Positions 37,026 to 44,827 of a stretch of DNA of 64,000 nt are shown piece after piece. Position 1 is the first letter of the stretch, and the number at the start of each line of letters is the position of its first letter. The notes under the pieces were generated by a model, which was given only the letters and a program-made list of their open reading frames with translations, was not told the DNA's origin and did not search any database. The position numbers and the translations under genes were made by a program. The stretch comes from Euzebya pacifica. GTDB lineage: Bacteria > Actinomycetota > Nitriliruptoria > Euzebyales > Euzebyaceae. The DNA lies in contig NZ_CP031165.1 of assembly GCF_003344865.1 (NCBI RefSeq), positions 186,001-250,000 of the forward strand, given 5' to 3'.

Positions 37026-38270
37026 GTGGCGGTCGCCGGGACGCTGTCGATCATCGGCGCACGGGTCCTCGACGTCGACCGGGGGGAGTTGCATCAGCAG
37101 GACGTGCACGTCACCAATGGATGCGTGTCTGCACTCGGCGACCACGACGGGCCCCCTTCGGACGTGGTCATCGAGGGCCACGGTCACGTCATCGTCCCCG
37201 GGTTCATCGACGCCCACTTCCATGCCTACGGCATCGGCCTGGACATGCTGGTGATGGAAGCCACGCCCATGAGCTATGTCACTGCCAAAGCCGCCGAACG
37301 GTTGGGAGGAGCACTCCGTCGCGGCTTCACGACCGTCCGGGACGTGGCCGGCGGCGACATCGGCCTGCGTCGGGCGCTGGACGAAGGTCTGATCGTGGGT
37401 CCTCGGTACCTGTTCACCGGCCCAGCGCTGTCCCAGACGGGCGGCCACGGTGACCCCCGCCTCGGAGACCTGGCAATCGATACGTGCTGTCACCGACTTA
37501 CCGAGGTCGTCGACGGAGTGGACAACTTGCGGGTCGCGGTGCGAGAGCGCTTCCGTACCGGCGCCCATGCCATCAAGGTCATGACCTCCGGTGGGGTCGT
37601 GTCGTTGACCGACCCACTGCGGATCCCGCAGTACTCCGCTGAGGAGGTCCGGGTCGTCTGTGACGAGGCGACCCGTCGGGGCAGCTACGTGGCTGCGCAT
37701 GCCTACTCGCCGGAGGCGATCGCACACTCTGTGGTCAACGGCGTCCGTTCGATCGAGCACGGCAACCTGCTCGACGTCGCGACTGCACAGCTCATGGTTC
37801 GAAACGACGCATTCCTCGTCCCGACACTGGCTGCCTACGACGCCATGGACCGGCGCGGCGACAGCCTCGGACTGACAGCCGTCCAGAGGGCCAAGAACCT
37901 CGAGGTCCTCGACCACGGCAAGCAGGCCATCGAGATCGCCGCAGCTGAAGGGGTACGCATCGGGTTCGGTAGCGATCTCATGGGAGATCTCGAGGACGAC
38001 CAACTCGTCGGCCTTCGGCTGCAAGTAGAAGTCCAGGGACCGATCGCGGCCATCCAGTCGGCCACAGCGGTGAACGCGGCGCTGATCGGGCGTCATGACC
38101 TCGGGAGGGTCGCGGTCGGTGCCGTTGCCGACCTGCTCGTCCTTGACGCCGACCCGACCCAGGACCCCTCGGTGCTGTGGGACGAGTCCCGTCGCACCGT
38201 CATCAGCGGTGGTCGTCCGCTGGGGACCTCTCGACCGGCACTCACCCCCTTCAGGGGGAGGACATCATGA
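37026..38270 (+). CDS. Prolidase-like metal-dependent amidohydrolase
   Basis: The 414-residue protein is an amidohydrolase with HxH in DAHFHAYG (His64, His66), a probable carboxylated Lys in HAIKVMTSGGVVS (about 184), the two later His in AAHAYSPEA and SIEHGNLLD, and Asp in GFGSDLMGD. The SGGVVS segment and overall pattern match the group that includes Xaa-Pro dipeptidases and aryl-dipeptide hydrolases. This would release proline or hydroxyproline from dipeptides. GTG 37026 follows the permease stop by two bases, with GGAAGGGGAAG upstream. The 3' end overlaps the next gene by ATGA. Confidence 0.82.
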   Translation: MAVAGTLSIIGARVLDVDRGELHQQDVHVTNGCVSALGDHDGPPSDVVIEGHGHVIVPGFIDAHFHAYGIGLDMLVMEATPMSYVTAKAAERLGGALRRGFTTVRDVAGGDIGLRRALDEGLIVGPRYLFTGPALSQTGGHGDPRLGDLAIDTCCHRLTEVVDGVDNLRVAVRERFRTGAHAIKVMTSGGVVSLTDPLRIPQYSAEEVRVVCDEATRRGSYVAAHAYSPEAIAHSVVNGVRSIEHGNLLDVATAQLMVRNDAFLVPTLAAYDAMDRRGDSLGLTAVQRAKNLEVLDHGKQAIEIAAAEGVRIGFGSDLMGDLEDDQLVGLRLQVEVQGPIAAIQSATAVNAALIGRHDLGRVAVGAVADLLVLDADPTQDPSVLWDESRRTVISGGRPLGTSRPALTPFRGRTS

Positions 38271-38581
38271 TCAGGACAGTCCTGCGGCTCGACATCCTTC
38301 CCGGGCACGCCGACCATCTGGTTGAGGCGTTCCGTGGTGCAGAGATCCTCGAGACATCCTTTGCACAGGACGGCTGCCTGTCGACCGAGATCGCCATCGC
38401 CGAAGACGGGCTGGAGGCGATCGTCACGGCCACATGGGACGACGTGGATGCATACGCGCGCTGGACGTCACGCACCGACCGGGGTTCCAGCGCCGAGTTG
38501 CTCAACCCCCACTTGCGCGAGCCGCTCGACGCATCCAGGGTCGGGCTGGTCTACGACGTTGCGCACCGGCCCAGCGCATGA
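38267..38581 (+). CDS. Abm-fold (antibiotic biosynthesis monooxygenase-like) small protein
   Basis: The 104-residue protein has the dimeric ferredoxin-like Abm pattern: LRLDILPGHADHLVEAFRGA, GCLSTEIAIAEDGLEAIVTA and TWDDVDAYARWTSR. Such proteins range from quinol monooxygenases to non-catalytic accessory dimers. Its role in a peptide-use operon is unclear. It overlaps both neighbours by ATGA, so it is firmly part of the operon. AGGGGGAGG precedes the ATG. Confidence 0.72.
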   Translation: MIRTVLRLDILPGHADHLVEAFRGAEILETSFAQDGCLSTEIAIAEDGLEAIVTATWDDVDAYARWTSRTDRGSSAELLNPHLREPLDASRVGLVYDVAHRPSA

Positions 38582-40005
38582 TCGACCTCCCCCGTCCAGA
38601 CGATCGAGATGCGTGCACAGTGGTCCTGGGCTCGCTTGGAACCCCCGACTTCGTCGTGCACGGGATCACGTTGGAGCAGCGGCCGGCGCTGACGGGTTGG
38701 CAGGCTCGGCTGGCAGCCGTTGATGGGTTCGACGCACAGCTCGGGAGTTACAGCAGCACGCTGTCGTCCGATGGGTCCCACGTCGACGCGCTCGTCGGAC
38801 TTGGGTCGCTCGATCTGCTGGATGTCGAACGGGTTCGCATCGTCGCCTCCTCGATTGCGGGCCGAGGTGCTGCGGGTATCACCATCGACACCGATCTCGC
38901 TGCGGTGGCTGGGCCCGCCATTGGTCGTGCCCACGCGCTCGGTGCGGTGGCTGAGGGACTGCGAGATCGCCTGGGGCGTGGGCGTGCCTACGGGCTCGTC
39001 GGGTCCGGCGGCGACGAGGACGTCAAGGTCCTCGATCGGGCGGCGTTGGTGGCTGAGGCCGCCGAACTCGGCCGCCGGCTGGTGGACGCACCGCCGAACG
39101 TCATCAACCCACTGACCCTGGCCGAGGTTGCCTCCACCATTGCGGCACGCGAAGGGCTGGACATCGAGATCATCGGGCCGGATCAGCTGGAGGCCGAGTC
39201 CATGGGCGGGCTGCTCGCGATCGGCAAGGGCTCGGATGTCGGCCCGCGCCTGGTGGGGCTGCACCACCGTCCCCGGGGGGCACGGGGCCACGTCGCCCTC
39301 GTCGGCAAAGGGATCACGTTCGATTCCGGCGGCCTGTCCCTGAAGGACCCGGAGGGCATCGTCGACATGAAGCTCGACATGGCCGGTGCGGCCGCGGTTC
39401 TGGCAGCCATGTCGGTGCTGCCCCGCTTGGGTGTGGGCGTTGCCGTGTCCGCGTGGCTGCCGCTGGCCGAGAACATGCCCGGTGCCTCGGCGGCCCGTGT
39501 CGGAGACGTCGTGACCACCCGCAACGGGACCACGATCGAGATCCGCAACACCGACTTCGAGGGCCGTGTCGTCATGGCCGACGCCCTCGCCCGAGCGAGT
39601 GAGGACCGGCCGGACCTGCTGGTCGACCTCGCCACGCTCACCCATGCCTGCACTATCGCGCTGGGGGACGACATCGCGGGTGTGCTGGGCAACGACGCAG
39701 CTGCGGTCGGGACGGTTGTGGCGGCGGCAGACCTCGCCGGTGAAGCAGTTTGGGAGCTGCCCCTCGCACGCCGGTACAGCGGTCGACTGTCGTCCACGGT
39801 GGCCGACGTCTCGAACCATCCCGGAAACGCCACCGGCCGGGCCATCACCGCCGCCTTGTTCCTCGAGCGGTTCGTGGGAGAGGGTGTGCCATGGGCGCAC
39901 CTCGACCTCGTGGGCCCCGCATGGCGACCGGGACCCGACGGCGGTGCGACCGGATTCGGCGTGCGCACGCTGCTCCGTCTTCTGGAAGACGTGGCGTTGG
40001 GCTGA
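38578..40005 (+). CDS. M17 leucyl aminopeptidase
   Basis: The 475-residue protein has the M17 metal and catalytic motifs: VGKGITFDSGGLSLK with the first Lys (about 246), KLDMAGAAAVLAAM, and the signature NTDFEGRVVMADAL (about 324), where most relatives have NTDAEGR. It is a two-zinc cytosolic exopeptidase that removes N-terminal residues. As the last gene of the hyu/ABC operon it should trim imported peptides. ATGA overlap with the Abm gene; no terminator hairpin is evident in the 132 bases after it. Confidence 0.87.
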   Translation: MIDLPRPDDRDACTVVLGSLGTPDFVVHGITLEQRPALTGWQARLAAVDGFDAQLGSYSSTLSSDGSHVDALVGLGSLDLLDVERVRIVASSIAGRGAAGITIDTDLAAVAGPAIGRAHALGAVAEGLRDRLGRGRAYGLVGSGGDEDVKVLDRAALVAEAAELGRRLVDAPPNVINPLTLAEVASTIAAREGLDIEIIGPDQLEAESMGGLLAIGKGSDVGPRLVGLHHRPRGARGHVALVGKGITFDSGGLSLKDPEGIVDMKLDMAGAAAVLAAMSVLPRLGVGVAVSAWLPLAENMPGASAARVGDVVTTRNGTTIEIRNTDFEGRVVMADALARASEDRPDLLVDLATLTHACTIALGDDIAGVLGNDAAAVGTVVAAADLAGEAVWELPLARRYSGRLSSTVADVSNHPGNATGRAITAALFLERFVGEGVPWAHLDLVGPAWRPGPDGGATGFGVRTLLRLLEDVALG

Positions 40006-40137
40006 CCACGTGGGCCTGCGAGGTGACGGGGAATCCACTGTTGTTCGGATTCCAACGGAATTCGTTGTCGGTCGTTCCGGTTGGCACGCACTCCGTCCGG
40101 ACACGACTGGGTGGAACCCCATCAGAAGGATCACCCC

Positions 40138-41070
40138 ATGAAGGCAATGGCACAGACCGAGTACGGCGACCCCGAGGTCCTCACCCTCACCGACGTCGAC
40201 GACCCCACACCCGGGCCCGACACCGTCGTCATCGACGTGAAGGCCGCTGGCGTCAACCCCGTCGACTGGAAGCTCGTCGCCGGCTATCTGCAGGGCGCGT
40301 TCCCGCACTTCCTCCCGCTCGTCCCCGGCTGGGACGTCGCCGGGGTCGTCTCCGCCGTCGGCCCCGCCGTGCAGGAGTACGTCGTCGGTGACGAGGTCAT
40401 CGGCTATGTCCGTCACGACCACATGGCCGCCAACGGCGCCTACGCCGAGAAGGTCTCCGCCCATCCGCGGCACCTCGCCCCCAAGCCCACCAGCGTCGAC
40501 ATGGCCGCGGCGTCCGCGCTGCCGCTGGCCGGCCTGACCGCGCTGCAGTCCCTGCGCCTGGCGGGCGTCGGCGAGGGCGACACCGTCCTGGTCCACGCCG
40601 CCGCCGGCGGGGTCGGGTCGTTCGCGGTGCAGATCGCCGTCGACCTCGGCGCCACCGTCATCGGCACCGCCTCGGAGTCCAACCACGAGTACCTCCGCTC
40701 GCTGGGCGCCACCCCGGTGACCTACGGCGACGGCCTGGTCGAGCGGGTCCGCGAGATCGCACCCGACGGCATCACCGCCTCCGTCGACTACGTCGGCACC
40801 AGCGAGGCCATCGAAGCGTCCGCCGAGCTGATCGCCGACCGGTCGCGCAGCACCTCCAACGTCGACCCGACCGCCATCACCGAGGCCGGCGGGCGGTACT
40901 GCTTCGTGCGACCGCAGGCCGACGACCTGGCGCACCTGGCGATGCTGGTCGACAAGGGCGTGCTGGCCATCGAGGTCCAGCAGACCTTCCCGCTGGCCGA
41001 CGCCGTCAAGGCGCTCCGCACCAACATGGAGGGCCACGTCCGCGGCAAGCTCGCCCTCACCGTCGACTAG
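40138..41070 (+). CDS. NADP-dependent medium-chain oxidoreductase (quinone oxidoreductase-like)
   Basis: The 310-residue protein has the zinc-free MDR pattern: AAGVNPVDWKLVAGY, LVPGWDVAGVVSAVG, and nucleotide-binding VLVHAAAGGVGSFAVQIA. These enzymes reduce quinones or alpha,beta-unsaturated carbonyls with NADPH. AGAAGGATCACCCC precedes the ATG. The stop codon TAG shares the palindrome CTAG with the stop of the convergent EamA gene, so the genes overlap by three bases. Confidence 0.87.
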   Translation: MKAMAQTEYGDPEVLTLTDVDDPTPGPDTVVIDVKAAGVNPVDWKLVAGYLQGAFPHFLPLVPGWDVAGVVSAVGPAVQEYVVGDEVIGYVRHDHMAANGAYAEKVSAHPRHLAPKPTSVDMAAASALPLAGLTALQSLRLAGVGEGDTVLVHAAAGGVGSFAVQIAVDLGATVIGTASESNHEYLRSLGATPVTYGDGLVERVREIAPDGITASVDYVGTSEAIEASAELIADRSRSTSNVDPTAITEAGGRYCFVRPQADDLAHLAMLVDKGVLAIEVQQTFPLADAVKALRTNMEGHVRGKLALTVD

Positions 41071-42089
41071 CCCGGAACCGGCCGCCCGCCGTCCCGACTC
41101 CGGACGCGTGTCGGGTTCCTGCGACGGGCGGCCCGATTTCCGACACGCGTGAGCCTGACGGCGTGCCGGCGTCGGGCGCTTGTCGGGTTCCTGCGACGGG
41201 CGGCCGTTTTCCCGACACGCGTGGGGTCGGTTGCGCCGCCGGCCCGCTGGGGGTAGACGACCGCGAAGACGACCAGCGCCGCACCCAGCAGCTGGGCCGG
41301 GGTCAACGTCTGGCCCAGCACGACCCAGCCGAGCAGCGTCGCGACGACCGGGCTGAGCAGCCCCAGGAACGTCAACGAGCTGACCGGCAGCCGCTCGATG
41401 CCCCGGAACCACAGGGCGTACGCCACCCCCGTCCCCACCAGCGTCAACCACGCCGTGGCAGCCAGGTTCACGGCCGAGTACGCCGGCGGCGCCCCCTCGA
41501 CGAGGAGTGCGAGTGGCAGCAGCAGGGCCCCACCCGCGGTCAGCTGCCAGCCGGTCATCGTCAGCAGTCCGACCGGACGGCCCCACCGCTTGGTGAGGAC
41601 CACACCGACCGCCATTGACAGCGTCCCCGCCAGCGCAGCGACCACCCCGATCGGGTCCAGCGCGGCGTCGGGGCCGAGGACCAGCAGGGCGACGCCGGCC
41701 ACACCGGCGGCACCGGCGACGGCGGTCCGACGACGGAACGTCTCGCCGAGCAGCACCGCGGCGAGGCCGGCCACGACCACCGGCTGGATCGCACCGGCCG
41801 TCGCGGCCACCCCGCCGGGCAGGCGGTAGGCGGCCACGAAGAGAAGGGCGAAGAACGCCCCGATGTTGAGGGTGCCGAGGACGAGGGCCCGCCACCACCA
41901 CTCGCCGCGGGCCAGCGTGCGGGACCACGCCAGGAGGAGCAAGCCAGCGGGGAGGGCCCTGAGCGCGGCCACGAGGAGCGGTCGGCCCGGGGGCAGCAGC
42001 TCGGTCGTGACGACGTACGTGCTGCCCCAGACCATCGGGGCGAGCGCCGCAGTCAGCAGCGTTCCACGCCTCGACCCGGGGCCCGTCAC
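41067..42089 (-). CDS. EamA exporter with repeat-encoded C-terminal tail
   Basis: The 340-residue protein has ten membrane segments in two EamA repeats (ALAPMVWGSTYVVTTELLPP; LVGTGVAYALWFRGIERLPV; SPVVATLLGWVVLGQTL). The normal domain ends near residue 287 at VVYPQRAGG. The last ~50 residues are Arg-rich, with two similar units (TRVGKTAARRRNPTSARRR and TRVGNRAARRRNPTRVR), and are produced by reading through two copies of the 39-bp palindromic repeat. GTG 42089 overlaps the quinone oxidoreductase stop as GTGA. The tail was probably acquired by repeat insertion or loss of an earlier stop. Confidence 0.8.
   Translation of the reverse strand: MTGPGSRRGTLLTAALAPMVWGSTYVVTTELLPPGRPLLVAALRALPAGLLLLAWSRTLARGEWWWRALVLGTLNIGAFFALLFVAAYRLPGGVAATAGAIQPVVVAGLAAVLLGETFRRRTAVAGAAGVAGVALLVLGPDAALDPIGVVAALAGTLSMAVGVVLTKRWGRPVGLLTMTGWQLTAGGALLLPLALLVEGAPPAYSAVNLAATAWLTLVGTGVAYALWFRGIERLPVSSLTFLGLLSPVVATLLGWVVLGQTLTPAQLLGAALVVFAVVYPQRAGGATDPTRVGKTAARRRNPTSARRRHAVRLTRVGNRAARRRNPTRVRSRDGGRPVPG
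41104..41150. repeat. 39-bp palindromic repeat, copy D
   Basis: An 11-bp perfect stem, ACGCGTGTCGG / CCGACACGCGT, surrounds the core 41108-41146, which runs GTGTCG...CGACAC over exactly 39 bases with the middle GCGACGGGCGGCC. It lies inside the 3' end of the EamA frame, just past the convergent stop codons. Confidence 0.75.
41180..41218. repeat. 39-bp palindromic repeat, copy E
   Basis: Copy E differs from copy D at few positions; its stem is TGTCGGG / CCCGACA and the middle is again GCGACGGGCGGCC. Its first base is T instead of G. It is 33 bases from copy D and in the same orientation, within the EamA frame. Confidence 0.7.
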
Positions 42090-42725
42090 GCGCTCACCAG
42101 CTCGTGGGTGACCGCCGGCTGGCGGAGCTGGCGGAGGACGGCGGCCACGCGGGCGAGTCTCGCCCCCTGGTGTCGCGCTGCCGCCAGCACCGCGTCGAGG
42201 TCCGCCGCGCCGCCGCCGGAGACGTGGGTCGTGCCGTAGGGGTTGCCGCCGGCGACCGCGACGCTGTCGTCGGTGTACCCCGGCGGCACCAGCACGGCTC
42301 CCCAGTGATAGAAGACGTTGGACAGGCCAAGCAGGGTGGACTCGACGCCGCCGTGGGCGTTGTCCGCCGACCCGAAGACGGTCGCCGCCTTGTCGGCCAG
42401 CGCCCCCTCGGCCCACAACCCGCCGGTGGTGTCGATGAACTGCTTGAGCTGCGCGGCGGGGGTCCCGAAGCGCGAGGGCGTCCCGAAGGCGAAGCCGTCC
42501 GCCCAGCGCAGGTCGTCCAGCGTCGCGATGGGCACGTCCGCCGTCGCGTCGGCATGGGCTCGCCAAGCGGGGGTTGGCGTCCAGCACAGCGGCAGGGGCC
42601 AGCTCGGCGACACGGCGCAGGCGGACGTCCGCGCCAGCCCACCTCGCCCCCTCGGTGATGGCCTCTGCGATCCGGTGCACGTGACCGGTGGAGCTGTAGT
42701 CCACGACTACCAGACGGGTGGACAC
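42086..42725 (-). pseudogene. NAD(P)H:quinone oxidoreductase (WrbA/NQO type IV), one apparent frameshift
   Basis: The protein would be about 212 residues after correction. The flavodoxin start is LVVVDYSSTGHVHRIAEAI; the second part, in another frame, is WRAHADATADVPIATLDDLR, FGTPSRFGTPAAQLKQFID, GGLWAEGALADK and FYHWGAVLVPPGYTD. All are diagnostic for WrbA-type FMN quinone reductases. Removing one base from the run of five Gs (plus strand 42569-42573) restores one frame reading NPAWRAH, the usual family sequence. GTG 42725 has AAAGGA seven bases upstream. It is divergent from a MarR gene and overlaps the EamA start by GTGA. Confidence 0.75.
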
Positions 42726-42748
42726 GGGTGTTCCTTTCTGAGAAGTAG

Positions 42749-42797
42749 CTTCCAAGTAAGGAACAGGTGTCGGCAGGGCGCTATTCCTTCCAAGGAA
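42749..42797. promoter_or_regulatory. Repeated operator-like sites between quinone oxidoreductase and MarR genes
   Basis: CTTCCAAG occurs at 42749-42756 and 42787-42794, each followed or preceded by AAGGAA or AAGTAA. The second lies in the inverted repeat TTCCTT-CC-AAGGAA (42784-42797). The spacing of 38 bases suits two MarR dimers. Control of both divergent genes by the MarR protein is inferred. Confidence 0.55.
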
Positions 42798-42811
42798 GTA
42801 ACTTTCTCACT

Positions 42812-43345
42812 GTGAAGAATGACGACGCCCCGGACGCGCGGGACACGTTGGACGCGCTGGACGTGATCCGCGGTCACCTGGCCGAGACACACCCCGACCT
42901 GGACACCACCGGCCTTGCGGTCACGGGCAGGCTGCTGCGTGCCGCCAGCCGGCTCGACGCCCTGCGGGCGGAGCGGTTGCAGGCCCACGCCCTGACCGTC
43001 GCCGACTTCGACGTCCTCGCGACCATCAGACGTCGTCAGGGTCGGACGGGGATCAACCCGTCGGCCCTGCAGGACGCCGTCATGATCAGCTCGGGCGGGA
43101 TGACGAAACGCCTGGACCGACTCGAGTCAGCAGGGCTGCTGCGCCGCAAGCCCGACCCGGACGACCGGAGGGGGGTCATCGTCCAGCTCACCCGGTCGGG
43201 ACGTCGGCGCATCGATGCGGCGCTCGTCAGCCTCCTCGAACGTGAACGCGAGGACATCGAAACGGCGCTGCCGAACGCCGCGGACCGCGACACGCTGGTC
43301 GGGCTGCTCCGTCCGGTGCTGCGCTGTCTGGAAGGGGAGGAGTGA
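42812..43345 (+). CDS. MarR family transcriptional regulator
   Basis: The 177-residue protein has the MarR winged helix: LTVADFDVLATIRRR, SALQDAVMISSGGMTKRLDR and the wing PDPDDRRGVIVQLTRSGR. These dimeric repressors usually respond to phenolic or quinone compounds. The divergent quinone oxidoreductase and the operator-like repeats between them fit that role. GTG 42812 is chosen because the longer ATG frame (42767) starts inside the operator region. The next gene starts two bases after its stop. Confidence 0.87.
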   Translation: MKNDDAPDARDTLDALDVIRGHLAETHPDLDTTGLAVTGRLLRAASRLDALRAERLQAHALTVADFDVLATIRRRQGRTGINPSALQDAVMISSGGMTKRLDRLESAGLLRRKPDPDDRRGVIVQLTRSGRRRIDAALVSLLEREREDIETALPNAADRDTLVGLLRPVLRCLEGEE

Positions 43346-43346
43346 C

Positions 43347-43892
43347 GTGCCGTACACCGAACGCGTCGACCTGGACGCCGCCGGGTCCATCGGGATCACC
43401 ATCGACGTCGACGGGGTCCTCGTCGACGACGTGTCCGCGGCCCCCGGCTGGCAGATCGTGGCCCAGCACCCGAAGGCGGGCCTGCTGCGCCGTCGGGTCA
43501 AGCCCGCACCGAGCGCCGTCGTCGTCCTCACCCGCACCGGGCCCGATGGCCACGAGGAACGCGAGCTGGAGGTGGGTCAGCTTGACGACGGCAGCTGGGA
43601 GCTGGCCGTCCGCCGGCAGGGCCCGTGCCCCTCGAGCGGGCCGATCACGACGCCCGGCGGCAGCGTCACCGTGTCGTCGGCCACGACGTCCGCCCGAGCT
43701 TCCTCAGCTCCTGTGGTGCAGGTCGCACCCGCCGATGGTTGGGGCGTCCGCAGCCGGGAGGAGGGGCCCGACGACATCGTCGTGGTCTTCGCCCGGGACG
43801 AGGAGGAGTGGGAGGTCGTCGTCCTGCTCGACGACGACGCCCCACCGGTCGCCGACATCGACCACCGCCGTCAGCTCGGCCACCTCACCTGA
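43347..43892 (+). CDS. Hypothetical protein co-transcribed with MarR gene
   Basis: The 181-residue soluble acidic protein starts two bases after the MarR stop with GGGGAGGAG upstream, so it is in the same transcript. It has beta-rich segments (GITIDVDGVLVDDVSAAPGW, DDIVVVFARDEEEWEVVVLL) and a Ser/Thr-rich middle. I do not recognise a family or active site. It ends just before the palindromic repeat copy A. Confidence 0.7.
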   Translation: MPYTERVDLDAAGSIGITIDVDGVLVDDVSAAPGWQIVAQHPKAGLLRRRVKPAPSAVVVLTRTGPDGHEERELEVGQLDDGSWELAVRRQGPCPSSGPITTPGGSVTVSSATTSARASSAPVVQVAPADGWGVRSREEGPDDIVVVFARDEEEWEVVVLLDDDAPPVADIDHRRQLGHLT

Positions 43893-43909
43893 CTCCCCTC
43901 CCTCAACAG

Positions 43910-43956
43910 AGGTGTGTCGTCCAACCACGGCATGTGGCCGGTTCGACGACACACCT
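43910..43956. repeat. 39-bp palindromic repeat, copy A
   Basis: The stem AGGTGTGTCGTC / GACGACACACCT is perfect over 12 bp. The 39-base core is 43914-43952, with GTGGCCGGTTCG as the right inner part. It lies between the convergent stops at 43892 and 43982, so it may also act as a bidirectional terminator. Confidence 0.8.
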
Positions 43957-43981
43957 GAAGGGGTGAGGGGCGGGCAGCCGA

Positions 43982-44638
43982 TCAGCTGATGTGGCTGGAG
44001 ATGGCGTCGGCGACAGGGGTCTCCCCGCCGACGACCTCGACGACGCGGCCGGCCATCGCGGGGGTGGCAAGGACGGCTGCCAGCACGGCGGCGACGTCGG
44101 CACGGGGGATCTCGCCGCGGTCGACGTGGCGGTCCAGGGCGATCGTCCCGGCCGGCTCGTCGTCGGTCAGCCCGCCCGGACGCACGACGGTCCAGGCCAG
44201 GTCGCTGTCCATCAGCGCCTGGTCGGCCTCGGCCTTCGCCCGCAGGTACTGGGCGAACACCTCGTCGCCCTCGGGCGGGTCGTCGGTGCCCATGGAGGAG
44301 ACCATCACGTAGCGGTTGACGTCGGCGATGCGGCAGGCCTCGACGAGCTTGACGGCACCGTCGCGGTCGACCGTCCACTTCCGTTCGGCTCCGCTGCCCG
44401 GCCCGGACCCGGCGGCGAAGACCACGGCGTCGGAGCCGGCGATCGCGCCGGCCAGCGTCTCGGCGGTGTCGTTCTCGAGGTCGACGACGGCCATCTTCGC
44501 GCCGGCCTTGGCGAGGTCCTCCTGGTGGTCGGGGTTGCGGACCACCCCGGTGACCTCGTTGTCGTCGTGGGCAGTCAGGATGCGGGTGAGGTGCAGGGCC
44601 ACGGTGCCGTGGCCGCCGATGATGGAGATGTGGGACAT
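43982..44638 (-). CDS. NAD(P)H-binding atypical SDR protein
   Basis: The 218-residue protein starts with the Rossmann segment ISIIGGHGTVALHLTRILTA and contains VVFAAGSGPGSG, YVMVSSMGTDDPP and WTVVRPGGLTDD, the pattern of NmrA-like/atypical SDR proteins. These act as NAD(P)H-dependent reductases or redox sensors. The catalytic Tyr-Lys pair is present as YLRAKAEAD. ATG 44638 is chosen over the upstream in-frame ATG. The 189 bases to the next minus-strand gene hold nothing I recognise. Confidence 0.82.
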   Translation of the reverse strand: MSHISIIGGHGTVALHLTRILTAHDDNEVTGVVRNPDHQEDLAKAGAKMAVVDLENDTAETLAGAIAGSDAVVFAAGSGPGSGAERKWTVDRDGAVKLVEACRIADVNRYVMVSSMGTDDPPEGDEVFAQYLRAKAEADQALMDSDLAWTVVRPGGLTDDEPAGTIALDRHVDRGEIPRADVAAVLAAVLATPAMAGRVVEVVGGETPVADAISSHIS

Positions 44639-44827
44639 GCCATCGGGCTTACCCACGGGGAGGGGCGGACAACCGGTGAGGTTCCTCGGTGCACCGTCCT
44701 CCGGGCATCGATGAACGATGTTCGGTTGTCCTCGCCCTCCGATGGCGTGGGTGGATACGATGCAGCCCCCGCGCCTCCCCGAAACGCCCGGCTGGCCGGT
44801 CCGGCGGGACCGGCCAGTGAGCGGCGA

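Noticed and set aside
40006-40137. Operator in the gap before the medium-chain oxidoreductase (ATTCC-AAC-GGAAT)
   Set aside because: Arms of five bases are expected by chance and no regulator is adjacent.
38551-41928. Very long minus-strand open frame opposite the aminopeptidase and dehydrogenase genes
   Set aside because: Its translation is low-complexity antisense and the plus-strand frames match M17 and MDR families along their full length.
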